Shown here one piece after another: positions 26,287-34,866 of a stretch of 64,000 bases of DNA. The translations under genes and the position numbers were made by a program. Location of the stretch: NCBI RefSeq assembly GCF_001956215.1, contig NZ_MRTQ01000012.1, positions 1-64,000 of the forward strand. The letters run 5' to 3'. Each line of letters starts with the position of its first letter. The first letter of the stretch is position 1. The notes under the pieces were generated by a model, which was given only the letters and a program-made list of their open reading frames with translations, had not been told where the DNA came from and ran no database searches. The DNA is from Paenibacillus sp. FSL R5-0490. GTDB taxonomy: Bacteria; Bacillota; Bacilli; Bacillales; Cytobacillaceae.

Positions 26287-26315
26287 GCAAAGCGCATGCG
26301 CACTTGAATTTTAAA

Positions 26316-26346
26316 TAAAAGGGCCGGGTTTCCCCTGCCCTTTTTA
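26316..26346. terminator. Bidirectional terminator
   Basis: AAAAGGGC, a CGGGTTTCCCCT loop and GCCCTTTT between convergent genes. Confidence 0.8.
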
Positions 26347-26619
26347 GCTTTTAACTTTTTTCACAACAAAATAGGCACAGCCAAAATTACAGAATTCGTA
26401 AAGGTATTCGGTAAGTGTGCTGATTTTTGTATCAAATGAAGCTTTCTGGCTCTGATCATCGAAAAAACCGCGGAGACGAAGCTGTCCATATCCCCAGTCC
26501 CCGACAATATAGTCATATCTGGATAAAATTTCGCTATATCTGGCCCGGAATGCCTCCTCATTGAAACCATCCCGTTCTTCCTGGATCAATTCATAACTGA
26601 TATTGTTAATGCTAACCAA
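26344..26619 (-). CDS. yutD: DUF1027 protein YutD
   Basis: This 91-aa protein matches YutD (DUF1027). Its conserved core is RDGFNEEAFRARYSEILSRYDY followed by IVGDWGYGQLRLRGFFDD and CNFGCAYFVVKK. Function is unknown. A TTG at 26619 lies six bases after GAGGTG and is my preferred start; a GTG three codons upstream overlaps that ribosome site. It is divergent from yutC. Confidence 0.8.
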   Translation of the reverse strand: MVSINNISYELIQEERDGFNEEAFRARYSEILSRYDYIVGDWGYGQLRLRGFFDDQSQKASFDTKISTLTEYLYEFCNFGCAYFVVKKVKS

Positions 26620-26788
26620 TTTTTTCACCTCATTATAAGAGCATATGTAACAGTATTATATTGGAAATAACATGATATATGAAAACAAACCAATAACTTG
26701 TCCTATTTAAATTATAACTGATTCCCCATCAATTACTAAGAGAAAAAAATATAACCGTGGCAATTCTATAAATGAGGAGGTGTTTATA

Positions 26789-27475
26789 GTGAAAAAATCA
26801 CTAATCATTCTCGGCATTAGCAGCATGGCTGCACTGACTGCCTGCCAAAATAATGCCGCAAAAGAGGATATCTATGAAGAAACCGGTCATACAATAAATG
26901 TAAATGACCAGCGTGCTGAATTATACAATAGGAATATGGGCAACGGCCGGAATGGCAGAAACAATATCGGTGAAGACTTCGGATATGTACGCCATCAAAA
27001 AAGCCCAATTATGGGAGACAACGTTTCAGCGGACCACTATGCTGCCATTGACCGTGAACAGGTTGCAGATATTATCGGGAAATATTGCACAGAAGTTCCG
27101 AATGTGGACGACATTTCAACTCTTGTGACAGATGAAGAAGTCCTGATTGTATATAATACTGACACAAAAAACAGAAATCAGACAGCTGATCAGGTCAAGA
27201 AGATGGCTATGTCTGTTGTCCCAAGATGGTATCATGTCTATGTAAGTGACGATACATCATTAAGGAAAAATGTTGAAAACTATGCAACAGTGGATTCTGA
27301 TGGACGTAATGCTGAAAATGGCATTAACCAGTTAATCAAACAAATGCTTAAATCTCCTCAAGGAGAAAAAATGAGTGAAAGTGAAAATGAAAACGGTGAA
27401 ATGCAAGGCGAAAGAAATGATGACATGGATAAAGATGACCTTGGAGAAGCCGTTAAAAAAGCAGGGAATCGTTAA
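26789..27475 (+). CDS. yutC: YhcN/YlaJ-family sporulation lipoprotein YutC
   Basis: The 228-aa protein starts with a lipoprotein signal: KKSLIILGISSMAALTAC, with the lipidated cysteine at residue 19. The central part (DREQVADIIGKYCTEVPNVDDISTLVTDEEVLIVY...) is the YhcN/YlaJ domain, found in spore cortex and coat lipoproteins. The C-terminus is very acidic and methionine-rich (SESENENGEMQGERNDDMDKDDLG). The start is GTG at 26789, placed after GGAGGTG. It converges with lipA. Localisation is the outer face of a membrane. Confidence 0.85.
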   Translation: MKKSLIILGISSMAALTACQNNAAKEDIYEETGHTINVNDQRAELYNRNMGNGRNGRNNIGEDFGYVRHQKSPIMGDNVSADHYAAIDREQVADIIGKYCTEVPNVDDISTLVTDEEVLIVYNTDTKNRNQTADQVKKMAMSVVPRWYHVYVSDDTSLRKNVENYATVDSDGRNAENGINQLIKQMLKSPQGEKMSESENENGEMQGERNDDMDKDDLGEAVKKAGNR

Positions 27476-27504
27476 CCCTTTGAGGGAGACTCTTCCTGTA
27501 TTGC

Positions 27505-27544
27505 AAAAAAGAGAGTCCAGCGATGGCGCTGGACTCTTTTTACT
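27505..27544. terminator. Bidirectional terminator between yutC and lipA
   Basis: AGAGTCCAGCG, ATGG loop and CGCTGGACTCT with A and T tracts on either side. Confidence 0.87.
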
Positions 27545-28462
27545 TTATGCTTGCTGAATTTCCTTTTCTCCCATAATCTGCTTTTGTTTAGCTGCCGCAT
27601 TTACCTGTTCATCAGCATGGTAGGAAGATCGGACAAGAGGACCTGCTTCACAATGGCTGAATCCTTTGCTCATTGCAATGTCCTTCAGCTCCTGGAATTC
27701 TTCAGGTGAATAATACTTCAGCACTTTAATATGTTTCTTGGATGGCTGCAGATACTGCCCTATTGTCATAATGTCTACATCATGAGCACGCAGGTCATCC
27801 ATTACCGCAATGATTTCCTCTTTGGTTTCGCCAAGCCCGATCATCAGGCTGGATTTTGTAGGGATATCCGGCTGCATTTCTTTTGCACGCTTTAAAAATT
27901 CAAGAGAGCGCTTATATTTCGCACGTGCTCTTACTCTTGGAGTCAGGCGCTCAACAGTTTCGATGTTATGATTGAGTATATCGGGACGGGCATCCATAAG
28001 TGTTTTCAGGTTTTCATAAACACCGCCCATGTCGGAAGGCAATACTTCAATGGTAGTGAATGGACTTTTTCTTCTAATGGCACGTACTGTTTCTGCGAAA
28101 ACAGCAGCACCTCCGTCCTTTAGATCATCTCTTGCAACGGCTGTTACTACAGCATGCTTTAAGTTCATAAGAGCCACAGAATCAGCCACGCGTTCCGGTT
28201 CCTGTAGATCCAATTCAGTCGGCAGGCCCGTTTTGACTGCACAGAAACGGCAGGCACGCGTACAAACATCGCCAAGAATCATAAATGTAGCCGTTCTTCT
28301 TACTGCCCAGCATTCATGGATATTGGGACACTTAGCTTCTTCACATACAGTGTGCAGGTTCTTTTCCCTCATCATTTTTTTTAGGCCAGTATAATTTTCA
28401 TTTGTGTTCAACTTTATTTTCAGCCATTCCGGCTTGCGCAAATACTCTTCTTTCTTGCTCAT
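27545..28462 (-). CDS. lipA: Lipoyl synthase LipA
   Basis: The 305-aa radical-SAM enzyme inserts two sulfurs into protein-bound octanoyl groups to make lipoyl cofactor. Both cluster motifs are intact: the auxiliary cluster [12 protein letters not shown] (about residues 40-51) and the radical-SAM CTRACRFC (about 66-73), and the C-terminal [11 protein letters not shown] supplies the conserved serine ligand region. I start at the ATG at 28462 after AAGGAG; 82 in-frame codons upstream run through a repeat and are not protein. Its likely substrate carrier GcvH is encoded at 53 kb, and YutM and YutI are candidate cluster donors. Confidence 0.94.
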   Translation of the reverse strand: MSKKEEYLRKPEWLKIKLNTNENYTGLKKMMREKNLHTVCEEAKCPNIHECWAVRRTATFMILGDVCTRACRFCAVKTGLPTELDLQEPERVADSVALMNLKHAVVTAVARDDLKDGGAAVFAETVRAIRRKSPFTTIEVLPSDMGGVYENLKTLMDARPDILNHNIETVERLTPRVRARAKYKRSLEFLKRAKEMQPDIPTKSSLMIGLGETKEEIIAVMDDLRAHDVDIMTIGQYLQPSKKHIKVLKYYSPEEFQELKDIAMSKGFSHCEAGPLVRSSYHADEQVNAAAKQKQIMGEKEIQQA

Positions 28463-28480
28463 TTTCCCACTCCTTAGTCT

Positions 28481-28563
28481 GAAGCTAGACGTAAAGAAAA
28501 GCGCAAGCGCCCTTGTCCGCCCCTGAGGAAACTTCGAGGGGGTTATGCTGCTTGAGCTAGACA
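28481..28563 (+). repeat. Family B modular repeat copy B4, shortened
   Basis: It reads GAAGCTAGAC, GAAAAGCGCAAGCGCCCTTG, CCGCCCCTGAGG, CTTCGAGGGGG, and ends GAGCTAGACAG. It keeps only the outer stem of the longer family B copies. It lies between lipA and lytH (gene-free interval 28463-28780); the rest of that interval shows no clear feature. Confidence 0.75.
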
Positions 28564-28780
28564 GTTTTCTGACTTCAGAATTTATACTTTCCTGCCCATT
28601 AAAAAAGCCAGTCATAAAACAAATCCGACTAAGCTGATTAGGCTTCACCTGATGCCACTTTATCATAATGAAATGAAGAGGACAAGCCGAAGATTCTGGT
28701 ATTACCATTAATTGATATTTATTAAATTATCCATTCATCACAAACTATATAAGCAGACCATCACAGAAGGGAGGATTTCC

Positions 28781-29773
28781 GTGCGGATTATATTTACCGC
28801 TGCTGCAGCCTTATCGTTTTTTCTGATTTCCTTATGTACAGTCAGTGCCGAAGAAAATGCAGCTGATATATATACACAAAGAATGGCCTTATATAAAAGA
28901 GTTGAAGCGGTTACGAACATTCCCTGGTATTACCTTGCGGGGATTGATCAGTATGAAAGGAATGTCCGGCAGTCAAGAAGGGATATTCCCAAAGCTGAAG
29001 GCATTACAGGAATCTATTTCAAACCTGAAGAATGGGCGGGGATTTTGAATCCAAATCCATCTGATGAAAACCCTGCATCCATACAATTTTTCGATGGAAT
29101 AGGATTTGACGGGGACGGGGACGGTAAAGCCAGCTTGAAAAGTGATGAAGATGTTCTTCATTCCTTTGCAAATTTCCTTCTCTCCTATGGTACAGACCAT
29201 GATAATTTAAAAATTGGATTGTGGAATTATTATAAGCGGGATAAAGCTGTAGGCATTATCATCGGCAAAGCCCAAATTTACAAACAGTTCGGCCGCCTTG
29301 ATCTCGATGATCACGCCTTCCCTGTCCCTTTGAGGAGCAATTACAGCTATAGAAATACCTGGGGTGACGCAAGGGGCTGGGGCGGGAGACGGATTCATGA
29401 GGGAACCGATATTTTCGCTGATTACGGGGTACCCGTCCGGGCTACTTCCTACGGAATAGTGGAAATGAAGGGCTGGAACAAATATGGAGGATGGAGAATT
29501 GGCATCCGTGACATTAATAACAATTACCATTATTTTGCCCACTTAAGCGGGTTTGCAAAGGAGCTAAGAGTCGGTCAAATCGTTGAACCCGGCATGATGA
29601 TAGGCGGAGTAGGAAGCTCCGGATATGGGCCTCCGGGTACATCAGGCAAATTCCCGCCACATCTTCATTATGGCATCTACAAAGACAACGGCTATACTGA
29701 ATGGTCCTACGATCCATATCCACACTTAAGATTATGGGAAAGACAAGATAGGATAAAAGCCAGAAGAAAATAA
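28781..29773 (+). CDS. lytH: Sporulation L-Ala-D-Glu endopeptidase LytH (M23 family)
   Basis: The 330-aa exported protein corresponds to B. subtilis LytH (YunA), which trims cortex peptidoglycan side chains in the forespore. It has a signal sequence (IIFTAAAALSFFLISLCTVSA, cut after SAEE), an N-terminal lysozyme-like helper region, and a C-terminal M23 peptidase with zinc ligands in RIHEGTDIFADYG, catalytic-type HYFAHLSG, and PPHLHYGIYK. The GTG at 28781 is 6 bases after GGGAGG. It converges with metS. It is probably expressed in the forespore (known for the family). Confidence 0.92.
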   Translation: MRIIFTAAAALSFFLISLCTVSAEENAADIYTQRMALYKRVEAVTNIPWYYLAGIDQYERNVRQSRRDIPKAEGITGIYFKPEEWAGILNPNPSDENPASIQFFDGIGFDGDGDGKASLKSDEDVLHSFANFLLSYGTDHDNLKIGLWNYYKRDKAVGIIIGKAQIYKQFGRLDLDDHAFPVPLRSNYSYRNTWGDARGWGGRRIHEGTDIFADYGVPVRATSYGIVEMKGWNKYGGWRIGIRDINNNYHYFAHLSGFAKELRVGQIVEPGMMIGGVGSSGYGPPGTSGKFPPHLHYGIYKDNGYTEWSYDPYPHLRLWERQDRIKARRK

Positions 29774-29775
29774 AT

Positions 29776-29809
29776 AAAGGACTGCCCATTAGCCAGGCAG
29801 TCCTTCATA
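29776..29809. terminator. Bidirectional terminator between lytH and metS
   Basis: AAGGACTGCC, CATTAGCCA and GGCAGTCCTT form a 10-bp stem. Confidence 0.83.
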
Positions 29810-29811
29810 AG

Positions 29812-29919
29812 TTATTTAGCTTTTTTTGCTTTGGACACAGCATTTATGATACTTGCTGCAAGGCCGCCCCAGATAATGAGCATCCCAACCACCATCATTG
29901 TAATTGCACTTCCAGACAT
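29812..29919 (-). CDS. metS: MetS-type small subunit of an NSS amino acid transporter
   Basis: This 35-aa protein is one membrane helix with a basic tail: MSGSAITMMVVGMLIIWGG, then LAASIINAVSKAKKAK. It matches the methionine/alanine importer small-subunit family (MetS). In Corynebacterium glutamicum, MetS is needed for MetP activity. Its ATG shares one base with the stop codon of the NSS transporter gene (TAATG), and the AAGGAGG ribosome site lies inside the transporter's last codons, so translation is coupled. It is small enough to be missed by most gene finders. Confidence 0.87.
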   Translation of the reverse strand: MSGSAITMMVVGMLIIWGGLAASIINAVSKAKKAK

Positions 29920-31436
29920 TATTGAGATACCTCCTTATCAGCTGGTATTCTAAGCTTAGACTGTGTATCATTCTTTTTAATAGCCATAAACACAAATCCT
30001 AAGATAATGGCTCCTATTGCTACTCCCCAGCCGGAATAAAGAAGGAAGCTGGTAGGGTACCCTTCATAATTCTCTTTAATATTTGTAATAATGTTTTGAA
30101 TCATCATATAGCCAAGCACGATTGGTGTAATAGCTGTCAAGCATATCTTCCACCAGGAACCCAGTCTAATATCAGATACAGCATCTGCATGATTCTGAAG
30201 ATTCTTGAGCTCTTTAAGCACCCATCCTACAATAACTACCTGTACCAGTCCTGCTAGCGCAACACCAAATTGGTTGATGAAGTAGTCCGCTGCATCCAGG
30301 AAGTATAGACCGCCCTGAGTCGCAAAGAGGATGGAAATAACAGCAGATAAACCGCCGCCTACAAGAACAGCTTTGTTACGTGAAACATTAAACTTATCCT
30401 GTACTCCGGCAACAAACGTTTCAACAATTGAGATTAACGATGTTAAACCGGCCAGTGTTAAACAGATAAAGAAGAAAGAACCGAATAAGCCATTTAAAGC
30501 AGGGAATTCGTTAATGATCTGCGGGAATACAACGAATGCCAATCCTACACCTGATGATACAACCTCATTAATGCCTACACCCTGCTGTGCAGCCATGAAT
30601 CCAAGTGCAGCAAAAACACCGATACCAGCAAGAAGTTCAAAACCGGAGTTTGCAAAGCCGGTAATGAAAGCACTGTTTGTCAAATCCGTTTTCTTTGGAA
30701 GGTAGCTTGAATAGGTTACCATGATGGCAAATCCAATTGATAAGCTAAAGAAGATCTGGCCGTAGGCCGCTACCCAGACTTTAGGGTCCGCTATCATTTC
30801 CCAGTTTGGCTTAAAGAAAGCATCCAAACCAGCAATAGCTCCATCAAGAGTCAATGCGCGAACAACGATAATTAAGAATAAAACTACAAGAACTGGAATA
30901 AAGATTTTGTTCGCGATTTCGATACCTTTTTTAATTCCCTTGAACAGGATTCCAAGTGTCACAGCCCAGACAATAACTAACGGTATGAAGACTCCCGGTA
31001 CAATTCCGCCTACATCTCCTGGTGTTTCTGCAAGCTTTAAATATTCTCCAAATAGGAATCCGTTTGGATCGTCTCCCCATTTAAGATTAAACGAGAAGCC
31101 TGCGAATGACATTGCCCATGCGATGATAACTGCATAATATGTTGAAATGACAAATGAAATGGCGACCTGCCACCAGCCCAGCCATTCGTATTTTTTACTT
31201 AATCTTGCGTAAGACAATGGTGCTGATCCGCGGAACTTATGGCCAATTGTAAATTCCATAATCAAAAGCGGTATACCTGCTGTCAGCAAGGCAAACAAAT
31301 ATGGAAAAAAGAATGCTCCCCCTCCATTTTCATAAGCAACTGCCGGGAAACGCCAAATGTTTCCTAGACCAATTGCAGAACCCACAGCTGCCATAATAAA
31401 CCCAGCTCTGGATCCCCACTGCGGACGATTATCCAT
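29919..31436 (-). CDS. Sodium-dependent amino acid transporter (NSS/SNF family), MetP-type
   Basis: The 505-aa symporter has about 11-12 membrane helices in the LeuT fold. Helix 1 carries the sodium and substrate site GSAIGLGNIWRFP (residues about 18-30); helices 6-8 include FFSLSIGFAIMVTYSSYLP and GLTSLISIVETFVAG. Coupling with a MetS-type subunit makes a methionine/alanine-type importer (MetP-like) the best guess; substrates are inferred. The ATG lies after GGGGG. A strong SigA promoter (TTGACA, 17 bases, TATACT) is upstream with an approximately 85-base leader; no SAM riboswitch is present. Confidence 0.85.
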   Translation of the reverse strand: MDNRPQWGSRAGFIMAAVGSAIGLGNIWRFPAVAYENGGGAFFFPYLFALLTAGIPLLIMEFTIGHKFRGSAPLSYARLSKKYEWLGWWQVAISFVISTYYAVIIAWAMSFAGFSFNLKWGDDPNGFLFGEYLKLAETPGDVGGIVPGVFIPLVIVWAVTLGILFKGIKKGIEIANKIFIPVLVVLFLIIVVRALTLDGAIAGLDAFFKPNWEMIADPKVWVAAYGQIFFSLSIGFAIMVTYSSYLPKKTDLTNSAFITGFANSGFELLAGIGVFAALGFMAAQQGVGINEVVSSGVGLAFVVFPQIINEFPALNGLFGSFFFICLTLAGLTSLISIVETFVAGVQDKFNVSRNKAVLVGGGLSAVISILFATQGGLYFLDAADYFINQFGVALAGLVQVVIVGWVLKELKNLQNHADAVSDIRLGSWWKICLTAITPIVLGYMMIQNIITNIKENYEGYPTSFLLYSGWGVAIGAIILGFVFMAIKKNDTQSKLRIPADKEVSQ

Positions 31437-31524
31437 AGTAAATCCTACCCCCTGTAGATATCCCCAATTAAAAAGAACAATGGGAACTTTTTATATTTTC
31501 AGATAATTAAATCTAACTAAGCCT

Positions 31525-31553
31525 AGTATAGCTAGTTTTTGATATTCTGTCAA
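31525..31553 (-). promoter_or_regulatory. Predicted SigA promoter of the NSS transporter operon
   Basis: TTGACA (31553-31548), 17-base spacer, TATACT (31530-31525) on the minus strand. The rest of the gene-free interval 31554-31811 is AT-rich with no further clear feature. Confidence 0.75.
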
Positions 31554-31811
31554 AACATTATTTTCCTAATAGTAATATTTTTCGAAATAATTAGTTTTAG
31601 CACAATACCAGAGTAAAGCGTCTAAGAAAATTAATATATTCCTATTTTAATTTCCATTTGGATTCCACCCGGTCAGGAGTTATCTTAACAAAACTGACCA
31701 AGTTATTCCTGTCCTCACCTCCTTTGTAAAATTTATTCCTAAAACTTAAAAACTTTCGCAGTTTATTCAGATAATTCTAAATACACAACCATGGATGTCA
31801 AAATTAACCTC

Positions 31812-31836
31812 GTTTGGTCTCGGTGGCCTCGGGAAT
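31812..31836 (+). promoter_or_regulatory. Predicted SigB promoter of the YsnF-like stress gene
   Basis: GTTTGG, 13-base spacer, GGGAAT fits the SigB consensus (GTTTAA, 12-15 bases, GGGWAW), with a perfect -10. It lies about 62 bases before the start codon. Confidence 0.65.
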
Positions 31837-31897
31837 ATAACCAATGTGCTTAAAAATTTCCAAATATAGAATGAAAATCATAAGGAGGTTTTTACAA

Positions 31898-32764
31898 ATG
31901 GATACCAATATTATCGGAGTTTATAATTCACAAAGGGAAGCGGTAAATGCCGTTCAAGAACTGCAAAATGAGGGATACCCTGTTCAGGAGCTTTCGATCA
32001 TTGCGCAGTCAGAACATCTGGATACATCTCTTGAAGATAAAACCGGTGTTCATACAGAAACCTTCGAGACTAAGAATAGAGACAGCAGTGAAAGTGCAGG
32101 CTTCTTAAACAGTCTGGCATCCTGGTTTGATGATGACCGCATGAGCAGCAACTCTGCAGGTGAAAAGTTCAGAGAACTGGGCATGTCAGATGATGATGCC
32201 CGCAAGTATGAAACGTATGTGAACGAGGGGAAAATCATTTTATACAGTGAAAGAATTGATACTTCAACTGGCTTTGCCAATGCAGGAACTGCTGAAGCCA
32301 AAGAGCACAGCACTTACACTGACGGATATGATGAGCTAAGAAATTCAGCTGCAGATGATGAGCAATCATTAAAACTGCGGGAAGAACAGCTCGATGTGTC
32401 GAAGGAACGTGTACAAGCCGGAGAAGTTGAGATCCAAAAGGACGTAGTTGAAGAACAAAAAACAATAAATGTACCTGTCGAGCATGAAGAAGTATATGTA
32501 GAAAGAAGAAAAGTGGATGATCCGGATGGCGCCGGCGTCTCACCAATATCGGACGATGAAACAATCAGGATTCCTATTACAGAAGAGCGTGTGGAAGTCT
32601 CCAAAAAGCCCGTGGTCACCGAAGAGATTGTCGTAGGCAAACGGGAAGTTCAGGAAACACAGCAGGTCAAGGAAAATCTCAAGAAAGAAGAAGTGCATTT
32701 TGAGGGAGGGCATGAACACATTACAGAAGATGAAGACTTAAATAGAAAAAATAATAACCTATAA
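31898..32764 (+). CDS. Stress protein with YflT-like N-terminus and YsnF/AvaK (DUF2382) domain
   Basis: The 288-aa hydrophilic protein has two parts. Residues 1-100 resemble the general stress protein 17M (YflT) heat-induced domain: IIGVYNSQREAVNAVQELQNEGYP and FRELGMSDDDARKYETYVNEG. Residues about 160-275 form the DUF2382 repeat (SLKLREEQLDVSKERVQAGEVEI..., IRIPITEERVEVSKKPVV, ..KEEVHFEG). It is rich in E, V and K and likely soluble. The ATG at 31898 follows GGAGG. A SigB-type promoter upstream supports a role in the general stress response; molecular function is unknown. Confidence 0.85.
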   Translation: MDTNIIGVYNSQREAVNAVQELQNEGYPVQELSIIAQSEHLDTSLEDKTGVHTETFETKNRDSSESAGFLNSLASWFDDDRMSSNSAGEKFRELGMSDDDARKYETYVNEGKIILYSERIDTSTGFANAGTAEAKEHSTYTDGYDELRNSAADDEQSLKLREEQLDVSKERVQAGEVEIQKDVVEEQKTINVPVEHEEVYVERRKVDDPDGAGVSPISDDETIRIPITEERVEVSKKPVVTEEIVVGKREVQETQQVKENLKKEEVHFEGGHEHITEDEDLNRKNNNL

Positions 32765-32765
32765 A

Positions 32766-32800
32766 ATTAAAAGGGTTCCCTCCAGGGGAACCTTTTCATT
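32766..32800 (+). terminator. Terminator after the YsnF-like gene
   Basis: AAAAGGGTTCCC, TCCA, GGGGAACCTTTT on the plus strand. Confidence 0.85.
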
Positions 32801-32816
32801 TATGTTGGACAGCATC

Positions 32817-32852
32817 TAAAAAAGCCTTCTCTCAAAGAGAAGGCCTTTTTTA
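32817..32852 (-). terminator. Terminator after the NhaC-family gene
   Basis: AAAAGGCCTTCTC, TTTG and a complementary arm on the minus strand, followed by T6. Confidence 0.85.
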
Positions 32853-32858
32853 TAGTTT

Positions 32859-34436
32859 CTAACTTGCCCTGTTCTCCTGCCAGGCTTCTTTTTTGCCGCG
32901 TCCAAGGAAAGCAAATGCCGCTACAAGAACAGCCACTGTAAGTAATGCGATAACAGTGCTGCCAGTAAATCCGATGACCAGATATCCAACAGCAGCGATT
33001 CCCGCTGAGATCAAGGCATATGGAAGCTGAGTCATCACATGGTCCATATGGTTACAGCCTGCACCTGTTGAAGAAAGAATCGTTGTATCTGAAATCGGTG
33101 AACAATGGTCGCCGAATACGGCACCGGCAAGGACAGCAGACATAGCCGGCAATAACAGAGAAATATCTGTTGCAGCGGCAATGTCTCCAGCAATCGGAAG
33201 CAGGATGCCGAAAGATCCCCATGAAGTTCCGGTGCTGAATGCCATAATTCCCGCTATGACGAAAAGTAAAAACGGAAGCCATGATGTGCTCATATTTGAG
33301 CTTTCCACAAGACCGGCTAAATACTTTCCAGTTTCCAGACGGCCGATTAAATCAACAATCGCCCAGGCAAACAGCAAGATATAAACAGCTGGAAGCATGG
33401 ATTTAATGCCTTCCCATACTCCTTTCCCAAAAACATTCGGGTTAACGCCCTTCAAGGAGAACGCCTGACGGAAGAATAAACCTAACGAAACCAATAGACC
33501 CACGAGGCCACCAAGGATTAGGGATTTAGAGACATCCGTGTTCTCAAATATTTGTAATACAGTCGCATTTCCTTCAACCGCCTGTAAACCCGTCCAAAAC
33601 ATTGAGCCCACTGTACCAATGACAAGAGCAATGATTGGCCAGACAAGATCGCCGACAGATCCTTTCGAACTTGTTGGAAGGTCGTCCTTCAATTCACCAG
33701 GTGCAGGCTTCTCTGGATCCATTACAAGCCCCTCTTCAACTGCCCGCTTCTCATGTACTTTCATTGGCCCAATCTCTATGCCTCTTAACGCCACGATAAA
33801 TACAATAGCAAGAGTAGCCCATACATAAAGGTTCATGGGAATCATTTGAATAAATGCCGAGAAAGCTGAATACTCGGTAACATTATGTGCAGCAAGGATT
33901 GTCCCGATCAGCGCAATAATGTATGCTCCCCAGCTGGAAACCGGTGAAACCACACAAACAGGTGCTGAAGTCGAATCAATCAGGTACGCCAGCTTTGCAC
34001 GGGATACGCGCTGGCGGTCTGTAATGGGACGTGAAATCTGACCGACTGCAAGAGCATTGAAATAGTCGTCAATGAAAATGATAATACCTAAAACAGCTCC
34101 AACAATCTGTGCGCCTGCACGGGTCTTGACCCGCTTCATCGCCCATTCTCCAAAAGCGCGGCTTCCGCCTGAGATAGAGATAAATGCAGTAATAACTCCT
34201 AATACAAGCAAGAATAGAATAATATATACATTCCAGGTGTTCAGCTCTCCGTCCGAAACAAAAATTCCTTTTACAGCATCCCAAATGATGCTGAAGGTTT
34301 CTGTGATGCTGAATTCAGCCAGCAATAGTGCGGCTGTTACAATCCCCACTCCCAGTGACAGCAATACGCGCCTGGTCAGGATAACCATAGCGATTGCTAC
34401 CAAAGGCGGCAGCAGGGAGAAAATCGTGTTAGTCAT
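32859..34436 (-). CDS. NhaC-family transporter under lysine riboswitch control, probable lysine transporter (LysW-like)
   Basis: The 525-aa membrane protein has about 11-13 helices and belongs to the NhaC superfamily (PLVAIAMVILTRRVLLSLGVG near the N-terminus, FIDDYFNALAVGQISRPITD, DSTSAPVCVVSPVSSWGAYI, GDHCSPISDTTILSS). General annotation would call it a Na+/H+ antiporter. A lysine riboswitch with an intrinsic terminator directly precedes it, and comparative work has linked NhaC-type genes with this riboswitch to lysine transport (LysW). I infer a lysine carrier, direction unproven. ATG at 34436 follows GAGGAGG; the longer open frame runs back into the terminator. Confidence 0.88.
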   Translation of the reverse strand: MTNTIFSLLPPLVAIAMVILTRRVLLSLGVGIVTAALLLAEFSITETFSIIWDAVKGIFVSDGELNTWNVYIILFLLVLGVITAFISISGGSRAFGEWAMKRVKTRAGAQIVGAVLGIIIFIDDYFNALAVGQISRPITDRQRVSRAKLAYLIDSTSAPVCVVSPVSSWGAYIIALIGTILAAHNVTEYSAFSAFIQMIPMNLYVWATLAIVFIVALRGIEIGPMKVHEKRAVEEGLVMDPEKPAPGELKDDLPTSSKGSVGDLVWPIIALVIGTVGSMFWTGLQAVEGNATVLQIFENTDVSKSLILGGLVGLLVSLGLFFRQAFSLKGVNPNVFGKGVWEGIKSMLPAVYILLFAWAIVDLIGRLETGKYLAGLVESSNMSTSWLPFLLFVIAGIMAFSTGTSWGSFGILLPIAGDIAAATDISLLLPAMSAVLAGAVFGDHCSPISDTTILSSTGAGCNHMDHVMTQLPYALISAGIAAVGYLVIGFTGSTVIALLTVAVLVAAFAFLGRGKKEAWQENRAS

Positions 34437-34531
34437 TTCTTGTCCTCCTCTTGTTTTTTTTGGATCACCGCCACGCGGCATGTCCGTTTTGCAATCAGGG
34501 GAACAACAAGGATGATGACAAAAACCAAAAT

Positions 34532-34571
34532 AAAAAAAGAGTAACGATAGAGAAAAATCTATCATTACTCT
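34532..34571 (-). terminator. Riboswitch terminator of the NhaC-family gene
   Basis: AGAGTAATGATAGA, TTTTTC loop and TCTATCGTTACTCT are followed by T7, about 95 bases upstream of the start codon. It is the regulated terminator of the preceding lysine riboswitch. Confidence 0.85.
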
Positions 34572-34798
34572 TTTGAAGTAATTAGTTTCTCCATCACGAT
34601 CTGTAGCTCCCCATTATGAAGGCTTTGACAAAGTATATTCATACTTTCCCCTCATAATGACAGTGTTACTCCTATTCGAAGTAACCCCAGCAAAAATAGT
34701 TCTGACTCACTAATCTTGCTTCGGCAACATTCCCTTTCGGCTGCGGTCGTCGTTGTCATCCTCACACAGCATACTTATGAACCCTGCACCTCTACCCC
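34572..34798 (-). promoter_or_regulatory. Lysine riboswitch (L box)
   Basis: On the minus strand the conserved L-box blocks appear in order: GGGGTAGAGGTGCA, AAGTATGC, CGCAGCCGAAAGGG, TTGCCGAAGCAAGATT, TTTTTGCTGGGGTTAC, AGGAGTAACACTGTCATTATGA, and the closing GGGGAGCTA. The layout, including the GCCGAAG core and the GCTGG that pairs back, matches the lysine aptamer of Bacillus lysC. A competing terminator follows, so lysine binding should stop transcription. Confidence 0.92.
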
Positions 34799-34823
34799 AT
34801 CGGATATGATAAGGTTTTATGAA

Positions 34824-34852
34824 ATTATAGTAGAATCTTATCAAAATACCAA
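34824..34852 (-). promoter_or_regulatory. Predicted SigA promoter of the lysine riboswitch unit
   Basis: TTGGTA (34852-34847), 17-base spacer, TATAAT (34829-34824), about 30 bases before the riboswitch. Confidence 0.7.
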
Positions 34853-34866
34853 TCTATTTGCAAGCT

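Noticed and set aside
28463-28708. N-terminal extension of lipA
   Set aside because: The frame reads through a family B repeat and has no ribosome site; the ATG at 28462 has AAGGAG and fits the family length.
31680-31730. Leader peptide after AAAGGAGGTGAGG on the minus strand
   Set aside because: Spacing to a usable start codon is too long, the frame is short, and it lies upstream of the predicted transcription start of the NSS gene.
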